A stretch of 64,000 nt of DNA, taken from positions 18,506 through 82,505 of the forward strand of contig CAZFLM010000023.1 of NCBI GenBank assembly GCA_964519955.1, given 5' to 3'. Of this stretch, positions 61,027 to 64,000 are shown in pieces. The notes under the pieces were generated by a model. It saw only the letters and a list, made by a program, of their open reading frames with translations, was not told the DNA's origin and ran no database searches. Every line of letters starts with the position of its first letter. The first letter of the stretch is position 1. The translations under genes were made by a program, and so were the position numbers. The DNA is from CAZFLM01 sp964519955 (GTDB lineage Bacteria; Armatimonadota; Chthonomonadetes; Chthonomonadales; CAJBBX01).

Positions 61027-63663
61027 ATGACCACGCCGCACCTTGCCGCCGCACTCGCGCTCCTGCTTGCCGCGGGCTGCCTGGGGCACGCCGCCGCTGA
61101 CGACTACCAGGGCCGCTACATCTCCGGCCAGGGCGATGCGGACACTCTCGCCGCGCTGGACGCCGCCTACGAGATGCTGCAGCCCTCCGCGCGCATGGCG
61201 AACCTGCCCATGCTCTACGCGCGAGCATGGAACGGGTTCGTCGAAGGGCCGACTTGGGGCGCGTGGTGGTCGCAGAACTCGTTCGGACCCAGCTACACGA
61301 TGATGCCCTTCCTGACGGAACCCTACCGCACCTGGCTGGCCAACTCCCAGGCGATGTGGTTCGCGGAGATGGGCGACGGCAAGCGCAAGGACAACAACGG
61401 CTATGTCGCCCCCGTGGGTTGCCTCTGCGATGCCGCCGCGCCAGGGGTGGTCTACTACCGCCAGGGCGACGGCCGCGTGGACCTGCACGACTGGTGCATC
61501 GGCTTCACCGCGGCGGACCTCATCAACGAGTCGGAGCGCCTCCTCATCGCGCGGGACCCGGCCGATATCGCGCGCCGCCTGCCGGATCTGGAGCGCGTGG
61601 CCGCCTTCCTCGACAGCCGGCGCGACCCCAAGACCAACCTGCTCCTCGGCGGCGTGGCGTCCGACCTGCTCGCGCCGAGCTATGGCGGATGGCTGCAGCC
61701 GGACGGCTCGCGCGCGAAGGCCTACCTCTCCGAGCTATCGGTGAACTACGTCGCCGGCCTCACGCGCCTGGCCGAGGTCTGCAAGCTAGCCGGACAGCCC
61801 GAGAAAGCGACGCGCTACCTCGCGACGCGCGAGTTGGTTCGTCAGGCGCTGCCGCAGCTCATGACCGACGAGGGCTACTTCCTGGAGGCGCTGAACCCCG
61901 ATGGCACGCGGCAGGGCATCTACGGCGCGCCGAAGCACGGCTACTTCACCGCCGCGCCGAACCACGACGCCATGTGCTTCCGCGTGGTCGACGACGCGCA
62001 GGCCCGCCGCATCTACGAGAAGATCCGCGCCATCCCCGCGCTGCGCCCGTTCGACCTCGTCCTGCCGAACTACCCGAGCTACGACAACATGTACGAGTCG
62101 CGCGGGTTGTTCGAGTACGGCATCTGGGTGAATGGGGGCGAGTGGACCACCGCCGAGGCGCGCATGATGATGGGCTACGCCCGCGTGGGCGCCTACGCCG
62201 ACTCCCTCGCCGCGTTCGGGCGCATCCTCGACCTCGCGCGCGCCTTCCGAGCCGACAATCCGCTCACCGGGCGCGGGTCCACGCTCTACCAGCCCGGCCA
62301 GCCGTACAACGTGGTCTACGACTGCTGGGGCGCTCCCGGAGCGCTGCTGCGCGGCCTGTTCGAGTACGAGTACAGCGCCGACGGCCTGCGCCTCTACCCG
62401 CACCTCCCGCCCGGCATCACGCGCCTGGAGCAGCGCTTCCCGGTCATGTTCGGCCAGAAGCGCCTCTGCGTCAGCGCCACCGGCTCCGGCCCGCTGACGG
62501 GCGTTCTGCTCGATGGCAAGCCCGTCGCGGGCCTCGACGGGAAGTCGGTCCTCCTCCGCCTCGACAGCGCGCCCGGCGATGCCACAGTCGAGCTGCTCCT
62601 CGGTGGCGCGAAGCCGGCCGGCGCGACCGTGCCCAAGCTCGAACCGGTCGCGGTGCCGGACGGTGTGGCGTTCTGGAAGCTCAGCGAGTACCCGGCGGGC
62701 CACTCCGGCAACCCGAACCCGATGCGCATCGGCATGAGCCCGGGCAACACGAACGGGTTCGTCGGCGAGATGAAGCGCGTGCGCATCTGGCGGCGCGTGC
62801 TGACGGATGCGGAGGTCGCAGCGGCGGTGCAGGGCGGCGCGCCCGGTCCGAAGATCCTGGCCGACTACCGCCTGGACGCGCCCATCGTCGGAGGCCAGGT
62901 CAGCGGCTCGCGGAGTGCGGCTCTCACCGCGCGCTGGATCTCGAAGGCGGCGCCCGAGCTGCGCGACGGCGGCCTACGTTTCGACGGTGCCTCCTGCCTC
63001 GAGGCGGCCCCGAGCGAGACCATCGACTTCGTGGGTGACTTCACCATCGACCTCTGGGCGCGGCCGGAAACCCTGCCGGCGGGAGGCTCGCGCCTCGTCG
63101 ACCACTGCACGGTCGGCGCGTCGGACGGCTACAACCTCGACTTCATCGACGGCGGCCGCACGCTGCGGCTCATCACCGCGTTCGGCGCGGTCCAGGGCGC
63201 CGTTGAGTTGCGCATCGGGTCCTGGCAGCACATCGCCAGCACCTGCACGAACGACGGCGCCATCCGCCTCTACCTCGACGGCAAGCTCGTCGCGCAGGGC
63301 AAGGGCACCCTGACGCCCGCCCAGACCGGCGCGGAGGCCATCGACCTGAAGGCGGTCGGCCGCTTCTACACGCTCGCGCACCGGGCTGGCCTCGACCGCA
63401 CGTACGCAGCGGAGCACGCCGCCCTCGTGCTGCGCTCGATCGAAGCGCTGCACGAGCGCAGGAAGCTGCGCGCGAGCGGCGAACTGGAGGACGTAGCCAT
63501 CACACGCGTCCCGCCGGCCGACCAGACCCGCGTCGACCGGCTCTACGTGGAGACGATCCAGAAGCTGGCAGGCGGCCTGTGCGACTGGATCCGCGCACAC
63601 GGCGACGACGACACCAGCAGGACGGTGCAGGCGCTGGCGAAGAAGGCGGGACTCGTGAAGTAG
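61027..63663 (+). CDS. lipoprotein with (alpha/alpha)6-type glycosidase region and C-terminal LamG domain
   Basis: An 878-residue protein. The lipobox LLAAGC (signal MTTPHLAAALALLLAAGC) predicts a lipid anchor; GGGGAGG precedes the ATG. Residues about 30-480 form a barrel of helical hairpins (MLYARAWNGFVEGPTWGAWW, YDNMYESRGLFEYGIWVNGG, VVYDCWGAPGALLRGLFEYE) as in GH-clan-L-like enzymes. Residues about 640-800 form a LamG/concanavalin domain (TIDFVGDFTIDLWARPETLP, HIASTCTNDGAIRLYLDGKL). A helical tail follows. Probably a surface glycan hydrolase; family unassigned. Confidence 0.78.
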   Translation: MTTPHLAAALALLLAAGCLGHAAADDYQGRYISGQGDADTLAALDAAYEMLQPSARMANLPMLYARAWNGFVEGPTWGAWWSQNSFGPSYTMMPFLTEPYRTWLANSQAMWFAEMGDGKRKDNNGYVAPVGCLCDAAAPGVVYYRQGDGRVDLHDWCIGFTAADLINESERLLIARDPADIARRLPDLERVAAFLDSRRDPKTNLLLGGVASDLLAPSYGGWLQPDGSRAKAYLSELSVNYVAGLTRLAEVCKLAGQPEKATRYLATRELVRQALPQLMTDEGYFLEALNPDGTRQGIYGAPKHGYFTAAPNHDAMCFRVVDDAQARRIYEKIRAIPALRPFDLVLPNYPSYDNMYESRGLFEYGIWVNGGEWTTAEARMMMGYARVGAYADSLAAFGRILDLARAFRADNPLTGRGSTLYQPGQPYNVVYDCWGAPGALLRGLFEYEYSADGLRLYPHLPPGITRLEQRFPVMFGQKRLCVSATGSGPLTGVLLDGKPVAGLDGKSVLLRLDSAPGDATVELLLGGAKPAGATVPKLEPVAVPDGVAFWKLSEYPAGHSGNPNPMRIGMSPGNTNGFVGEMKRVRIWRRVLTDAEVAAAVQGGAPGPKILADYRLDAPIVGGQVSGSRSAALTARWISKAAPELRDGGLRFDGASCLEAAPSETIDFVGDFTIDLWARPETLPAGGSRLVDHCTVGASDGYNLDFIDGGRTLRLITAFGAVQGAVELRIGSWQHIASTCTNDGAIRLYLDGKLVAQGKGTLTPAQTGAEAIDLKAVGRFYTLAHRAGLDRTYAAEHAALVLRSIEALHERRKLRASGELEDVAITRVPPADQTRVDRLYVETIQKLAGGLCDWIRAHGDDDTSRTVQALAKKAGLVK

Positions 63664-64000
63664 GGGCGCACGCGCTCCATCGGTGTCGCGCCTCGGAACC
63701 GTGTACGTGTCGCACCAACCTGCCGAGCCGGGAGCGTGAGCGACCGGTCTGCTGTAACCGGTGCCAACCCGCCGACGCGGCGCACGCGCTCCATCACTGT
63801 CGCGCCTCGGAACCGTGTACGTGCCGCACCAACCTGCCGAGCCGGGAGCGTGAGCGACCGGTCTGCCGTAACCGGCACCGACTCGCCGACGGGGCGCACG
63901 CGCTCCATCGGTGTCGCGCCTCGGAACCGTGTACGTGTCGCACCAACCTGCCGAGCCGGGAGCGTGAGCGACCGGTCTGCCGTAACCGGCACCGACTCGC
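63664..64000. repeat. 114-bp tandem repeat array, about 2.9 copies, cut by the window edge
   Basis: CGCACGCGCT recurs at 63667, 63781 and 63895, an exact 114-bp period. Units contain GGTGTCGCGCCTCGGAACCG and GAGCCGGGAGCGTGAGCGAC. Copies differ by a few substitutions. Because 114 is a multiple of three, the minus strand stays open through all copies (38 codons per unit). No gene was recognised in the 337 bases. Confidence 0.92.

Noticed and set aside
63543..63992. 149-codon minus-strand gene at the right edge
   Set aside because: It consists of the 114-bp repeat units plus antisense sequence of the upstream lipoprotein gene; no start signal or domain. It is kept only as an observation about the repeat.

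Overview
The window is a strongly GC-rich bacterial chromosome segment (with one 100-base scaffold gap at 53047-53146), most consistent with a metagenome-derived or lightly curated member of the Armatimonadota or a related biopolymer-degrading lineage (Planctomycetota and Verrucomicrobiota are alternatives). The main pointer is the DUF1559-like prepilin at 26025-26840, whose N-terminal region has the 'LFPVFAQARE...YTQDYDET' pattern I associate with Armatimonadota. A PEP-CTERM protein, a HzsA-related multidomain cytochrome, GxGYxYP and DUF6259-like secreted proteins, and an ECF sigma factor fused to a receiver domain fit the same picture. No rRNA, tRNA, CRISPR array or complete insertion sequence was recognised.

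Left part (1-8.6 kb): an ArsR-type repressor and an efflux adaptor, each behind a promoter overlapped by an inverted repeat with a 10-bp spacer; an uncharacterised secreted protein with two STN-like repeats; the sigma-receiver fusion; a 113-bp tandem array; then an ABC half-transporter with a zinc ribbon, followed by a DUF1854 protein. Next (8.8-14.6 kb) are the 1215-residue HzsA-related cytochrome and a GH127-like protein.

The 14.8-19.3 kb segment is defence or stress-like: a single-chain AAA-ATPase/TOPRIM (DUF4435-like) protein, a VOC protein, and an MNT-HEPN pair that lies between a complete PQQ-like propeller gene and a second, truncated copy of that gene's 3' end. From 19.4 to 30.4 kb come a sialate O-acetylesterase, a PEP-CTERM protein, a six-hairpin glycosidase, a pilin with a small membrane partner, a GNAT enzyme and a GH78 rhamnosidase.

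From 30.5 to 35.4 kb are regulatory and selfish-type genes: a sigma factor, candidate short leader ORFs and a RIO-type kinase, a beta-helix protein, a VapBC pair and an Rpn nuclease. The last three of these loci have unusually recognisable promoters nearby. A four-gene minus-strand operon at 35.4-41.8 kb encodes a NanM-like epimerase, an MFS transporter, a NanA-like lyase and a 1064-residue secreted putative glycosidase. This is a sialic acid uptake and breakdown unit, and the O-acetylesterase at 19.4 kb would supply de-acetylated substrate. A plus-strand glycan-degradation cluster follows (42.0-50.2 kb).

The right part holds a GxGYxYP protein, a 154-bp tandem array containing the assembly gap, a TIM-barrel protein, a WD40-like membrane protein, an NTF2-like protein, a tandem pair of membrane-TPR paralogues (the second interrupted by an in-frame TGA), a secreted propeller-like protein, an (alpha/alpha)6-LamG lipoprotein and a 114-bp tandem array that runs off the edge. 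Intergenic spaces are unusually rich in repeats of several unrelated families, including heptanucleotide repeats resembling cyanobacterial STRR sequences.
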